From: Alphaproteobacteria bacterium UBA6544
GTDB taxonomy: Bacteria > Pseudomonadota > Alphaproteobacteria > UBA8366
Reading direction: 5' to 3'
Assembly: GCA_002434595.1 (NCBI GenBank)
Contig: DJKK01000296.1
Location: forward strand, 1-24,519
Length of the DNA stretch: 24,519 nt
Every line of letters starts with the position of its first letter. Within the stretch, counting starts at the first letter, position 1. The position numbers and the translations under genes were made by a program. The notes beneath the pieces are model-generated. The model saw only the letters and a program-made list of their open reading frames with translations, had not been told where the DNA came from and ran no database searches. Below, one piece after another: positions 1 to 7,336 of the stretch.

Positions 1-159
1 GCGTTCGCATTTTTTCTATTACAATCCGGCAAAACAACGTGTTAGCGTTATGATGCGTATCTAGTTGTAGAAATTGCGCGGCATTGCGCTCGCCTCGCGT
101 CTATCATTACCCCCTCAAGAGCCGCATTTGCACTTAAGTTGCAGACGAAGCGATATTCG

Positions 160-468
160 ATGTCCGATGAAGCATTTAACCCATTGTGCTATGCGAAGCG
201 CGAACTCGTACCACTTGTTGACGCGCTGGTCGCTTGCGCAGAAGCCGAATCTTCTCACGATCAAGTCTTCTATTTTTCGAAAATTAAGCATGGGATCGAG
301 ACTGCGGCGGGATCGGACGACTTGATAGAGGTATTCTTCAATCTTTCCGCAGCGAACTTTGTCGGGTTCAATTATTCGAGGGAAATGGCGATTATACTCG
401 ATCGTTTGTTGGAAAAATCACAGCTATTGGCTGAATCCCAGAATATCTCCGACAGGGAAATACATTAG
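160..468 (+). CDS. hypothetical protein, 102 aa
   Basis: I do not recognise this small protein. The ATG at 160 is preferred over the in-frame TTG at 139, although no strong ribosome binding site precedes either. It starts MSDEAFNPLCYAKRELV and ends at a TAG. The sequence is rich in alternating hydrophobic and charged residues typical of a soluble all-helical protein (for example a stretch ending in AIILDRLLEKSQLL). It has no signal peptide, membrane segment or Cys/His metal motif. Its surroundings are A+T-richer than the catabolic block, and no neighbour suggests a role. It could be a small regulatory or accessory protein, or a spurious ORF. Confidence 0.4.
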   Translation: MSDEAFNPLCYAKRELVPLVDALVACAEAESSHDQVFYFSKIKHGIETAAGSDDLIEVFFNLSAANFVGFNYSREMAIILDRLLEKSQLLAESQNISDREIH

Positions 469-749
469 CTCGCATGCGGCCAATATATAAATCTGAAACC
501 CTTTTACATCTCCTATATTGAGCTTCGAAATCTCTCGCACAGGTCGCGTGGGTGGCCCATTCATGAGAGACGAACCGGGGTTATTCTTGCTCGGCGTATT
601 GTAGCATTGGGTCGTTCGCTGGTTCTGGTATCACCCCATGCTTCGCAGCAGACGGAAGAAGCGTCGAAAGCTGAGATGTGAAAGTCGGGTCGTTGGGTAA
701 GAGCCGATCTTCTGGATTGACGGGGACGCTCCGAATTAGCAAATCCGCA

Positions 750-1223
750 TTAAATTATGGATGGGATCAAAAGCAATAAAGCTACGGATATGGTCAACGG
801 AATGCGTAACCTCGGATACCAGGGCGGCAGCAAGCCATCGCGGGTACTCAAAAGGTCAACTACCAAAACAAATGAGAACGCAACAGCCATTAGTGGTAAG
901 CCAATGTTGGGTCCCGCCAGCAGAGCAACCCAGCCGCACAGTGATGGTACAACACCGATAACAAGAAGACGAATTTGGTCATTTCCAATCTCTGTAAATC
1001 CACGTGCTAGGATACTTCCCCAAAGTATCCCTCCCAAGAACGAAAGGATTACCGCGCCGTACGCTAACAGACTAAATGTTGCTATCTCAACAAATCTTGG
1101 TGGTCCGAAAATGACCATGGCGACCGCCCCAACGAACGGAATTACGCCGGCAATACCCAGCAACATTGGGCCGATGGGAATCGTAAGTATCCCAGCGCTT
1201 TTGATACGATCTTCGGTTCTCAA
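750..1223 (-). CDS. DUF3429 family integral membrane protein, 157 aa
   Basis: This small inner-membrane protein has about five hydrophobic segments. Recognition rests on the segment around residues 50-70, where SLLAYGAVILSFLGGILWG closely matches the usual DUF3429 core (LAYGAVILSFLGG followed by WG), and on a preceding short loop containing FGPP. The function of the family is unknown. The start is a TTG at 1223, chosen because a clear GGAGG lies five bases upstream of it (1229-1233) and no ATG sits in a comparable position. It is a single gene with no operon partner. The 281 bp beyond its 3' end (469-749) hold no ORF I can support. Length fits the family (about 150 aa). Confidence 0.8.
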   Translation of the reverse strand: MRTEDRIKSAGILTIPIGPMLLGIAGVIPFVGAVAMVIFGPPRFVEIATFSLLAYGAVILSFLGGILWGSILARGFTEIGNDQIRLLVIGVVPSLCGWVALLAGPNIGLPLMAVAFSFVLVVDLLSTRDGLLPPWYPRLRIPLTISVALLLLIPSII

Positions 1224-1575
1224 ACAAACCTCCAGGATATTAACTTTGTGGCTGAATACGGGGGATCTTGGATACTGGTATCAAATCCTCTGTTACATTT
1301 TACAGGTCAATGTATCGTTCGGGCATAAAGGGATTACTGCCTTCTTTCCAAGCTTGCGTATCTTTGCAACGTGGACAAATTCGGTGGCCGATTCCTCGCG
1401 AAGAAAAAGATGAACGGCATTTTAAGCATAAGCGAACGGCTGGGCGTGATCGATTCGAACGAGGCCTTCAATAGTCCGGCAGGTTAAAGACTCCACTATG
1501 TTAGTATAGCTTGTACGGAGAGCCGGCTATTAGAGATTAATGTTGCAACAAGCATAGTAGGCTAAGCCAAAATAG
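1224..1575. other. gene-poor stretch upstream of DUF3429 and the DinB remnant
   Basis: No convincing gene was found on either strand. Short open frames here (for example 1268-1474 on the plus strand) lack a ribosome binding site, family resemblance and the codon bias of real neighbours. The stretch should contain the promoter for the DUF3429 gene and possibly the lost 5' part of the DinB-like gene, since in the DinB frame there are stops at 1555-1560 and 1573-1575. I see no tRNA, terminator hairpin or repeat. Confidence 0.4.
1229..1233 (-). promoter_or_regulatory. ribosome binding site (GGAGG) for the TTG-started DUF3429 gene
   Basis: Read on the minus strand, a GGAGG is followed by a 5-base spacer (TTTGT) and then TTG. 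This is near-ideal Shine-Dalgarno placement, and it decides the non-ATG start of the DUF3429 gene. Confidence 0.65.
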
Positions 1576-1980
1576 CGCCGTTTCGATAAAACTCGCGCAA
1601 GTAAATTTCGCGGGAATGTGTTTATGCATCCTTTGCGATACAGCATCGCTGGCACGTTTGATCACATGCTTGTCGTGGGTGAGAGCTTTCGCGCCCATCC
1701 CGAAAGCCGCGACCATCGGTATCCCGCGCGCCATCGCGCCGGACCGCTCGCTTTTCCCAAGGTGGCGCAACGCCTGCGGGGCATGGACCACCACTAAAAC
1801 GATCTCGCGCGCCGCTGGTCCGACGCGGAGCTCATGGAGACGATTCGCTTCATTTTTGTCTTTGGCAGCGCTGGCGTGATGGTCCACGAGGACATTCTGC
1901 TGCATTTGGTCAATCACGCGACCTATCACCATGGTTTCGTCAGCACGCTGCTGTTCCGCACAAGGCCAAGGGCGCGGGTT
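1576..1980 (+). pseudogene. degraded DinB-like (YfiT/DinB four-helix) protein
   Basis: One reading frame from 1576 gives a recognisable DinB-superfamily pattern. An early helix reads SIAGTFDHMLVVGESFR, a middle part reads VAQRLRGMDHH, and a late helix reads LLHLVNHATYHHGFVS. The late helix carries the typical NHxxxHxG metal-binding signature. The frame is interrupted by TAA at 1795-1797, directly after HH and before NDLARRWSDAEL, which is where an uninterrupted DinB protein would continue. A second in-frame TAG lies at 1573-1575 and more lie further upstream, so the first helix (about 30-40 residues) is missing. After about 1975 family resemblance is lost. DinB proteins are metal-dependent transferases or hydrolases, often thiol-linked. 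The copy cannot make a complete protein. A 169-aa antisense frame over the same DNA is a by-product. Confidence 0.65.
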
Positions 1981-2033
1981 TGCGATAGTCGGCGACCGCC
2001 ACCTGTCAATCGCAATAATTGGGTAATAGGAAA

Positions 2034-2459
2034 ATGCCACAAGCACCGACGGACGCGCGGCCGCAGATCAAGCACCTCAACGATATGGATTGGGAGATGA
2101 ACCGGTTCGGGTCGCTCCGCAAATTTTCCTTTCACCCGAGCGCGGACAAACCGACGCAGCCGAATGCCGGTGTCCTGCGGTACGATGCGGGTAAGGTTTT
2201 AGTCACTCACCGCCATGACTTCGCCCAGGTCTGGTAAGTAATCGAGGGGGAGTTTCAATACGGTGATCAGACGCTTCGCGCCGGTCACATTGTGTTCCAC
2301 GCGGACCCGAATCGCGAGTACGACCTAAGCACGGAGACAGGATGCACCATCCTGTTCATGCAGTATCCCAGCCCGACCACCGGCGCGGCACCGCTGTATG
2401 AAGGCGGTATGAACCTGGAGAGGCCGGAGGCCGAGGACGAGTTCGACCTGAACCTGTAA
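2034..2459 (+). pseudogene. cupin-domain protein interrupted by an in-frame TAA
   Basis: The frame starts at ATG 2034 (weak AGGA just upstream) and runs to TAA 2457-2459, with a single internal TAA at 2235-2237. Before the stop it reads VLVTHRHDFAQVW, and after it VIEGEFQYGDQTLRAGHIVF. Together these form a standard cupin core: HxH motif, then an aromatic-V-I-E-G-E strand, then a G-rich turn. The stop stands where cupins usually have Tyr or Phe, so a one-base change of TAT or TAC is the simplest explanation. The two halves (67 and 73 codons) match the normal size of a single-domain cupin. It lies about 110 bp upstream of the ThDP-enzyme operon on the same strand and may once have been its first gene. 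A sequencing error remains possible. Confidence 0.75.
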
Positions 2460-2572
2460 TGTCGGGCCGTCAATACAGCTCCCTGCCTTATTGGCGAAAT
2501 CCGGCGTTGGCCTAGTGTCTTTCAGGAATGGCCCGGCGAGAATCGTTCGGCCGCGTACGCAGGAGAGATGAC

Positions 2573-4204
2573 ATGGCGGAACGGATGACGGGCGGACAGG
2601 CCATTGTTCGCACTCTGATCCAGCAGGGAATCGACACGATCTTCGGCCTGCCGGGCGTGCAGCTCGACAATACCTTTGATGCTCTCTACGAGGCGCGCAA
2701 CGCCATCCGGACGATCCATACGCGCCACGAGCAGGCGGCGGGCTACATGGCGCTCGGTTATGCGCAGGCAAGCGGGCGGGTCGGCGCCTGTATCGTCGGT
2801 CCGGGGCCAGGACTGCTCAATACCGGGGCAGCCATCGCCACGGCGTCGGGATCGAATGCGCCGGTGCTGTGCATTGCGGGCCAGATCCCCTCGAGCCAGA
2901 TCGGCGGTGGCATGGGCATGACCCACGAAATCCGTGACCAGACTGCGGCCATGCGGGGGGTCGCCAAATGGGTCGGCCGTGCTGAGGCGCCCGCGGACGC
3001 CCCGGATGTCCTGCATGAGGCGTTCGAACAGATGCTGGGGGACCGGCATCAGCCGGTAGTTTTCGAGATGGCGCCCGACATCATGGGCACCGAAGATGAT
3101 ATCGCTTTGCTGGACGCCCGATCCTACCGCCACGACCCGGCGCCGGATCTGGCCGCCCTCGACGCGGCGGCGGCGCTACTTGGACAGGCGGAAAAGCCGG
3201 CTATCTTCGTCGGTAGCGGTATCTTCGGAGCCGAGGCGGAGCTGCTGCGGGTTGCCGAACTGTTGGAAGCTCCGGTCATCATGAGCCGCACCGGACGGGG
3301 CGCTGTTAGCGACCGCCATTACCTGGCGCAGATCATGATCTCCGGCCAGGAGTTGTGGGACGACGTCGACGCAGCGCTGGTTGTGGGCACGCGCTTCTCC
3401 GCACCGGGTCTCGCCTGGGGCCGACAGGATGACGTCAAGTTGGTCCGCATCGACATCGATCCGAAACAGGCTGGGAAACCACGTGCTGCAGATGCCACGC
3501 TTATCGCACAGGCGGCGACGGGGCTCGATGCATTGGCGTCCCGCATTCCTGAACACAATCGGGAGCGCGCTTCGCGCCAGAATGAACTGCGGGCGGCCAA
3601 ACAGCGGGCACTCGATAAGCTCGCGGACCTGCAGCCGCAATATGGGTTTGCGCAGGTGATCCGGGAGGCACTGCCCGACGACGGCATCCTCGTCACCGAT
3701 GTAACGCAGATGGCGAGCTTCTTGCAGAACTGGATGCCGGTCTACGCGCCGCGCACCCTGATTACACCCGGCTATCAAGCGACGCTCGGCATGGGGGTGC
3801 CGACGGCGCTTGGCGCCAAGGTCGCCTGCCCGGACCGCAAGGTCATCTGCGTCAGCGGCGATGGCGGGTTCATGTTCAATGTGCAGGAGCTGTCCACAGC
3901 GGTCGCGCACAACATCGATGTCGTCATCATCGTCTTCAACGACAGCGCCTACGGCAACGTCAAACGCTACCAGAAGGATAACTATGGCGGACGCTATATC
4001 GGCGTCGATCTGCACAATCCCGATCTGGTGATGCTTGGCCGCAGTTTCGGCATGACGGCCCTTCGCGCAGAGACGTCGGCCGCACTTGGCGATGCCCTGA
4101 AAGAAGCGGAGTTGACACCGGGCCCGGCCCTGATCGAAGTGCCGTTCGAAGAGGTGTCAAGCATTTGGAAGCTCATCCGGCGGCCCTCTTCCGCTGCGAA
4201 CTAG
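2573..4204 (+). CDS. thiamine diphosphate-dependent enzyme, acetolactate synthase-like, 543 aa
   Basis: This is a cytoplasmic ThDP enzyme of the acetolactate synthase / decarboxylase superfamily. The N-terminal PYR domain (about residues 5-170) carries the cofactor-activating glutamate at E53 in TRHEQAAGY. The central domain covers about 190-320. The C-terminal PP domain (about 350-530) has the Mg/ThDP motif GDG at 429-431 ending with N456 in FNDSAYGN, the canonical spacing. The ATG at 2573 is chosen because AGGAGAG at 2561-2567 sits ideally in front of it; longer in-frame starts lack this. It is the first gene of a five-gene operon with DUF1330, VOC, enoyl-CoA hydratase and DUF1185 proteins. 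The biosynthetic AHAS partner (ilvN) is absent, and the context is catabolic, so a 2-oxoacid decarboxylase, lyase or carboligase role is more likely than branched-chain amino acid synthesis. The substrate is unknown. Confidence 0.85.
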   Translation: MAERMTGGQAIVRTLIQQGIDTIFGLPGVQLDNTFDALYEARNAIRTIHTRHEQAAGYMALGYAQASGRVGACIVGPGPGLLNTGAAIATASGSNAPVLCIAGQIPSSQIGGGMGMTHEIRDQTAAMRGVAKWVGRAEAPADAPDVLHEAFEQMLGDRHQPVVFEMAPDIMGTEDDIALLDARSYRHDPAPDLAALDAAAALLGQAEKPAIFVGSGIFGAEAELLRVAELLEAPVIMSRTGRGAVSDRHYLAQIMISGQELWDDVDAALVVGTRFSAPGLAWGRQDDVKLVRIDIDPKQAGKPRAADATLIAQAATGLDALASRIPEHNRERASRQNELRAAKQRALDKLADLQPQYGFAQVIREALPDDGILVTDVTQMASFLQNWMPVYAPRTLITPGYQATLGMGVPTALGAKVACPDRKVICVSGDGGFMFNVQELSTAVAHNIDVVIIVFNDSAYGNVKRYQKDNYGGRYIGVDLHNPDLVMLGRSFGMTALRAETSAALGDALKEAELTPGPALIEVPFEEVSSIWKLIRRPSSAAN

Positions 4205-4292
4205 GCGCTGCAAACGAGGTGCCGCGCCGGCGTTGGCCTTCGATGCCGCCGGTCTAGGGTTTCTATGGAATCCAAGCGATGGGAGCGCGGCG

Positions 4293-4586
4293 ATGGCGAA
4301 GGGATATTTGGTGGTGTGTTATAGGGAAATCCGGGATCCCGAGAAGCTTATGAAATATGCGGAGCTGGCGCCGAAGGCGATGCTGCCCCAAGGCGCTAAT
4401 ATCCTCGTCCGCGATGGCCGTGTCGAGGCTTTCGAGGACGGGCTGAAGCAACGCACTGTGGTCGTGGAATTTCCGAGTTACGAAGCGGCGCTTGACGCCT
4501 ATAAGAGCCCGGAGTATCAGGCCGCGGTCGCCGCACTTGGCGACGGCGCCGTGCGGGATTTCCGGATCGTCGAAGGCGTCGACTAG
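4293..4586 (+). CDS. DUF1330 domain protein, 97 aa
   Basis: A small soluble protein of the DUF1330 family, which has a ferredoxin-like dimeric alpha/beta-barrel fold. It shows the family hallmarks in order: a MAKGYLVVCYREIRDPEKL start, a GANILVRDG loop, the VVVEFPSYEAALDAYKSPEY core, and a final FRIVEG strand. The start at 4293 follows GGGAGCG and gives the usual family length. Upstream in-frame starts would add a non-homologous tail. It lies 88 bp after the ThDP-enzyme gene and 33 bp before the VOC gene, so it is probably co-transcribed. Biochemical function of the family is not established; it is common in catabolic operons of proteobacteria. Confidence 0.85.
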   Translation: MAKGYLVVCYREIRDPEKLMKYAELAPKAMLPQGANILVRDGRVEAFEDGLKQRTVVVEFPSYEAALDAYKSPEYQAAVAALGDGAVRDFRIVEGVD

Positions 4587-4619
4587 AACATTCGAAAACC
4601 ACTTTGCTGAGGAACCGGA

Positions 4620-5075
4620 ATGATCGACATCAACGGTATGGCGCATGTCATCCTGACTGTATCGCAATACGACAAGGCGAAAGCGTTCTATGGGCGGCTG
4701 ATGCCGGCGATGGGCCTCGAGAGTGTGTTTGACGGCAGCGACATGACCTATTTCGTGGGCGCGCGCACGGCGCTCGGCATCCAGCCCTGCAAGTCGGAGT
4801 TCGCCGGCGAGCGGTTCGAGCAGGGCCGCGTCGGTCTGCATCACATCTGCTTCCGGGCACGGTCGCGCGAAGACGTCGACAAGGTCGACGCGCTGTTGCG
4901 GGAAATGGGGGCCCATATCGTGACACCAGCGCAGGAAGGCCATTGGGCGCCCGGCTATTACTACGTGCTGTGCGAGGATCCCGACGGCATCCGTGTCGAA
5001 GTCAACCATGTGCCGGGCCAGGGTGTCCTGGCGGACGACGCCGGATTTAATCCGGGAGACGATTTTCACGCATAG
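4620..5075 (+). CDS. VOC (glyoxalase/dioxygenase) superfamily protein, 151 aa
   Basis: This is a single-chain vicinal oxygen chelate protein with two beta-alpha-beta-beta-beta modules (about residues 1-60 and 70-130). Metal-ligand candidates sit in the expected places: H9 in the first strand (GMAHVIL), H74/H75 (GLHHICF) and E127 in the last strand (DGIRVEV). The PDGIRVEV ending is typical of the family. The ATG at 4620 follows a purine-rich GAGGAACCGG. Members act as metal-dependent lyases, isomerases, epimerases or extradiol dioxygenases. In this operon, between a ThDP enzyme and an enoyl-CoA hydratase, a step such as epimerisation or lactoyl-thiol-type rearrangement is plausible. No specific substrate can be assigned. 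Confidence 0.85.
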   Translation: MIDINGMAHVILTVSQYDKAKAFYGRLMPAMGLESVFDGSDMTYFVGARTALGIQPCKSEFAGERFEQGRVGLHHICFRARSREDVDKVDALLREMGAHIVTPAQEGHWAPGYYYVLCEDPDGIRVEVNHVPGQGVLADDAGFNPGDDFHA

Positions 5076-5118
5076 GGACGATGCCCGGTTCCTGCATTGA
5101 TCGGAAAGGACGAGAACT

Positions 5119-5886
5119 TTGAACCTGACCACTGTCGAATACGAGAAGCGCGGGCACATTGCCTATGTGATCCTGAACCGGCCGGACAAGCTGAACGCCA
5201 TGAACGCGGCCATGCACCGGGAATTGGGCGAGGTCTGGCAGGACTTTCAGATGGACCCGGAGATGCGGGCCGCTGTGCTGTCCGGTAATGGCCGCTGCTT
5301 CAGCGCCGGTGCCGACCTCTCTGGGGGTGCCCCCGACACGTATCGATACACAGGCGACTTCCCCGACATCTCGCGCACGCGCAAGGTCTACAAGCCGATC
5401 GTCAGCGCGCTGCACTCGCATGTCGTCGGCTACGGCATGTGGATCGCACTCGATGCCGACCTGCGCGTCGCGACGCCGGACACGGCCTTCTGGCTGCCGG
5501 AACCGCAATGGGGCATCGCCACCATCCCGGCCGCCTGGTTCCCGAAGATCATGCCCTGGGCGATTGCTTCGGAATTGCTCTTGCTGGCGGAGCGGATCGA
5601 CGCCGAGCGGGCGCGCGAAGTCGGGCTGATCAACAAGATCGTGCCGCAGGAGGAGCTGATGGCCGAGGCGGAACGGATGGCGCGGCGCCTCGCGGAACTG
5701 AGCCCGGTGGCGGTGCAGGGGATGAAGGAATCGATGGTGCGGGGAGATGGTCTCGACTATGCCGCGATCGACCAGATCACCGACGTCATTCAGAACAGGG
5801 TCATGAATTCGGAGGACCGCAAGGAGGGCGGCCGCGCCTTTGTCGAGAAGCGGTCCGCCGTGTGGCCGGCAGCATCGCAAGGATAG
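5119..5886 (+). CDS. enoyl-CoA hydratase/isomerase (crotonase) family protein, 255 aa
   Basis: A crotonase-fold acyl-CoA enzyme. Oxyanion-hole segments are visible as GRCFSAGADLSGG and HVVGYGMWIALDADL. Both acidic residues used by hydratases are present: E128 in LPEPQWGIATIP and E152 in ASELLLLAERI, with the normal 24-residue spacing. This favours a true hydratase over a diverged isomerase or hydrolase. The C-terminal helical region (about 185-255) is complete. Translation appears to start at TTG 5119, preceded by GGAAAGGA (5103-5110); the first residues NLTTVEYEKRG align with the normal crotonase N-terminus. It lies 43 bp after the VOC gene and 7 bp before the next gene. It probably hydrates an enoyl-CoA intermediate, possibly one produced after CoA activation by the class III transferase encoded further right. 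Confidence 0.88.
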   Translation: MNLTTVEYEKRGHIAYVILNRPDKLNAMNAAMHRELGEVWQDFQMDPEMRAAVLSGNGRCFSAGADLSGGAPDTYRYTGDFPDISRTRKVYKPIVSALHSHVVGYGMWIALDADLRVATPDTAFWLPEPQWGIATIPAAWFPKIMPWAIASELLLLAERIDAERAREVGLINKIVPQEELMAEAERMARRLAELSPVAVQGMKESMVRGDGLDYAAIDQITDVIQNRVMNSEDRKEGGRAFVEKRSAVWPAASQG

Positions 5887-5893
5887 GGCAGTC

Positions 5894-6481
5894 ATGGCCA
5901 GGGCGGATATCCGGAAGCTCGCGACCTTCGTCGACGAGATTCACCAAGAAGCGGGACGTGCAATCAGCCCCCCGGTGCGCCGGGCCGCCGCCGTTGCGGT
6001 GATCGCGAACCCTTTCGCGGGGCAATTTGGAGAAGACCTGTCGGACCTGATGGAGATCGGCGCCGAGCTCGGTGGCCTGCTGGGCGCGCGTGCCGTCGCG
6101 GCGCTGGGGATCTCGCCGGGCGACGCGGAGAGCTACGGAAAGGCGGCACTGGTCGGCGTCGATGGTGAGCTCGAGCACGCGGCGGCGATCCTGCATCCAA
6201 AGCTCGGTGCGCCGCTGCGCGCCGCGGTTGAGAAAGGGGTGGCACTGGTGCCGTCGTCAAAGAAACGCGGCGGTCCGGGACGTTTGCTCGACATCCCGCT
6301 TGGCCACAAGGATGCGGCCTATGTGCGCAGCCATTTTGACGGTATGGAAGTGTCGTTAAGCGACGCTCCGCGCGCCGATGAAATCCTGGTCGCCATTGCG
6401 GTCACTGATTCCGGCAGACCCTTGCCGCGTGTCGGCGGCTTGACGGCGGCGGAGGCGGAAGGGAAAGACGGCCTCCGATAA
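5894..6481 (+). CDS. DUF1185 / amino acid synthesis (AA_synth) family protein, 195 aa
   Basis: This protein matches the DUF1185 (AA_synth) family along its length: an IRKLATFVDEIHQEAG start, AAAVAVIANPFAG, ESYGKAALVG followed by GELEHAAAILHPKLG, the basic loop KKRGGPG, HKDAAYVRSHFDGMEV, and a VTDSGRPLPRVGGL ending. Structural work on the family described a chorismate-mutase-like fold and suggested a link to amino acid metabolism; the true reaction is unknown. The ATG at 5894 is preferred because GGATAGGG precedes it and residue 1 then aligns with the family start. It is the last gene of the operon, and its stop lies 3 bp from the stop of the convergent flavin reductase gene. Confidence 0.88.
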   Translation: MARADIRKLATFVDEIHQEAGRAISPPVRRAAAVAVIANPFAGQFGEDLSDLMEIGAELGGLLGARAVAALGISPGDAESYGKAALVGVDGELEHAAAILHPKLGAPLRAAVEKGVALVPSSKKRGGPGRLLDIPLGHKDAAYVRSHFDGMEVSLSDAPRADEILVAIAVTDSGRPLPRVGGLTAAEAEGKDGLR

Positions 6482-6484
6482 CCG

Positions 6485-7144
6485 TCAGCGGTAGACCCCG
6501 TCCCATTCGCCTTCGGGCATTTTCACCGAACCGTCTTCTTGTACTCGTGGGCGGTCCAGGGTGAACGCCGTTTCCGGCGTGACCACCGCGTAGTCCATAT
6601 ATCCCATGCGAGCAAGGGGGCGCATCGAGGCGGTGTCGACGATGCCGTCCTTGATAACCGCATCGTCTATATAAATTCCGATTACCTGACCGATGATGAT
6701 GAAATGTCCTTTGTCGCCGTTGACATCGGGCAGCTCGATGGTCTTCCAATGTTTGCATTCAAGCGATGCGGGCGCCCGTGCGACCCGTGGCGGCTTCACG
6801 AAATGCGAGGGGGCGGTCTCCAAATCGGCAAGGGCGAATTCGTCCGCCAAGGCGTCAACCGGGGCGGAGGATATGTTCATGCCGTCGCACGTGTCCATGG
6901 TCGAGATCGAACAAGTGAATTCGCCATTCGCCTCGATGTTTCGGAGGCTGTCCTTCCGCTGCACTGAGACGAACATTACATAGTGCGGCCGGTCGCTCAC
7001 CGCATTAAAGAAGCTGTAGGGCGCCAGATTGAGCACGCCGTCATTGTTGACTGTCGACACCCAGCCAATCGGCCGCGGCGCCACGAGTGCCTTGAACGGG
7101 TCGTGCTTCAGGCCGTGCTTGTTCTCGATACTGTCGTAGTACAT
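6485..7144 (-). CDS. flavin reductase family protein (FMN-binding split barrel), 219 aa
   Basis: An FMN-binding split-barrel protein of the flavin reductase / DIM6-NTAB family. The family core is clear: PRPIGWVSTVNNDGVLNLAPYS (residues about 23-44), then FNAVSDRPHYVMFVS, then RKDSLRNIEANGEFTCSI, which lines the flavin site. Start ATG at 7144 follows a purine-rich GAAGAGAG. Such proteins supply reduced flavin to a monooxygenase or act directly as flavin oxidoreductases. It is the distal gene of a minus-strand operon (reductase, hydrolase, gamma-glutamyltransferase remnant, this gene). The flavin monooxygenase at 18,655 is a one-component NADPH type and would not need it, so a two-component partner, if any, lies outside the window. 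Confidence 0.85.
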   Translation of the reverse strand: MYYDSIENKHGLKHDPFKALVAPRPIGWVSTVNNDGVLNLAPYSFFNAVSDRPHYVMFVSVQRKDSLRNIEANGEFTCSISTMDTCDGMNISSAPVDALADEFALADLETAPSHFVKPPRVARAPASLECKHWKTIELPDVNGDKGHFIIIGQVIGIYIDDAVIKDGIVDTASMRPLARMGYMDYAVVTPETAFTLDRPRVQEDGSVKMPEGEWDGVYR

Positions 7145-7171
7145 CCGTCTCTCTTCGTCTCAAGTTGAACG

Positions 7172-7336
7172 TTACCAGCCAACCGCATAGGCGGCGCGGC
7201 GCGGGTCTGCGCCAGCGTGTAGCACACCGGACTTGAGGTCGGCCAGGATGGTGCATACGGAACCGGCGTTCCACATCTGCTCCGGCCACCATTTAATGTC
7301 GTGGGCCATCCCGGCGGGACGCTTGGTCTTCGTCAT
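7172..7336 (-). pseudogene. gamma-glutamyltransferase remnant (internally deleted), 54 codons
   Basis: An open frame of 54 codons starts at ATG 7336 with MTKTKRPAG. It then jumps to what reads as the extreme C-terminus of a gamma-glutamyltransferase: HDIKWWPEQMWNAGS, an ILADLKSGVLHAG strand and the ADPRRAAYAVGW ending (compare the GASDPR...AGY end of E. coli Ggt). A complete enzyme has about 530-580 residues, so about nine tenths is missing, including the autoprocessing Thr. The start codon overlaps the stop of the upstream hydrolase as ATGA, as expected for a coupled operon gene. Both ends of the original gene may therefore survive around an internal deletion. The assignment depends on a short C-terminal match. 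A short functional peptide is possible but unlikely. Confidence 0.6.

Noticed and set aside
757..1413. 218-codon plus-strand frame over the DUF3429 gene
   Set aside because: Antisense to a clearly recognisable membrane protein with a good ribosome binding site; the plus frame has no motif.
1445..1470. TTCGAAT-like motif suggesting a tRNA T-loop on the minus strand
   Set aside because: The flanking bases do not pair as a 5-bp T-stem, and no anticodon or acceptor stem is found nearby.
1537..2046. 169-codon minus-strand frame
   Set aside because: Its complement reads as a DinB-like sequence with an NHxxxHxG signature, so the minus frame is an accident of decay.
3176..4015. 279-codon minus-strand frame
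   Set aside because: Antisense shadow of the ThDP enzyme; its residue make-up is Asp/Arg/Ile-rich and matches no family.
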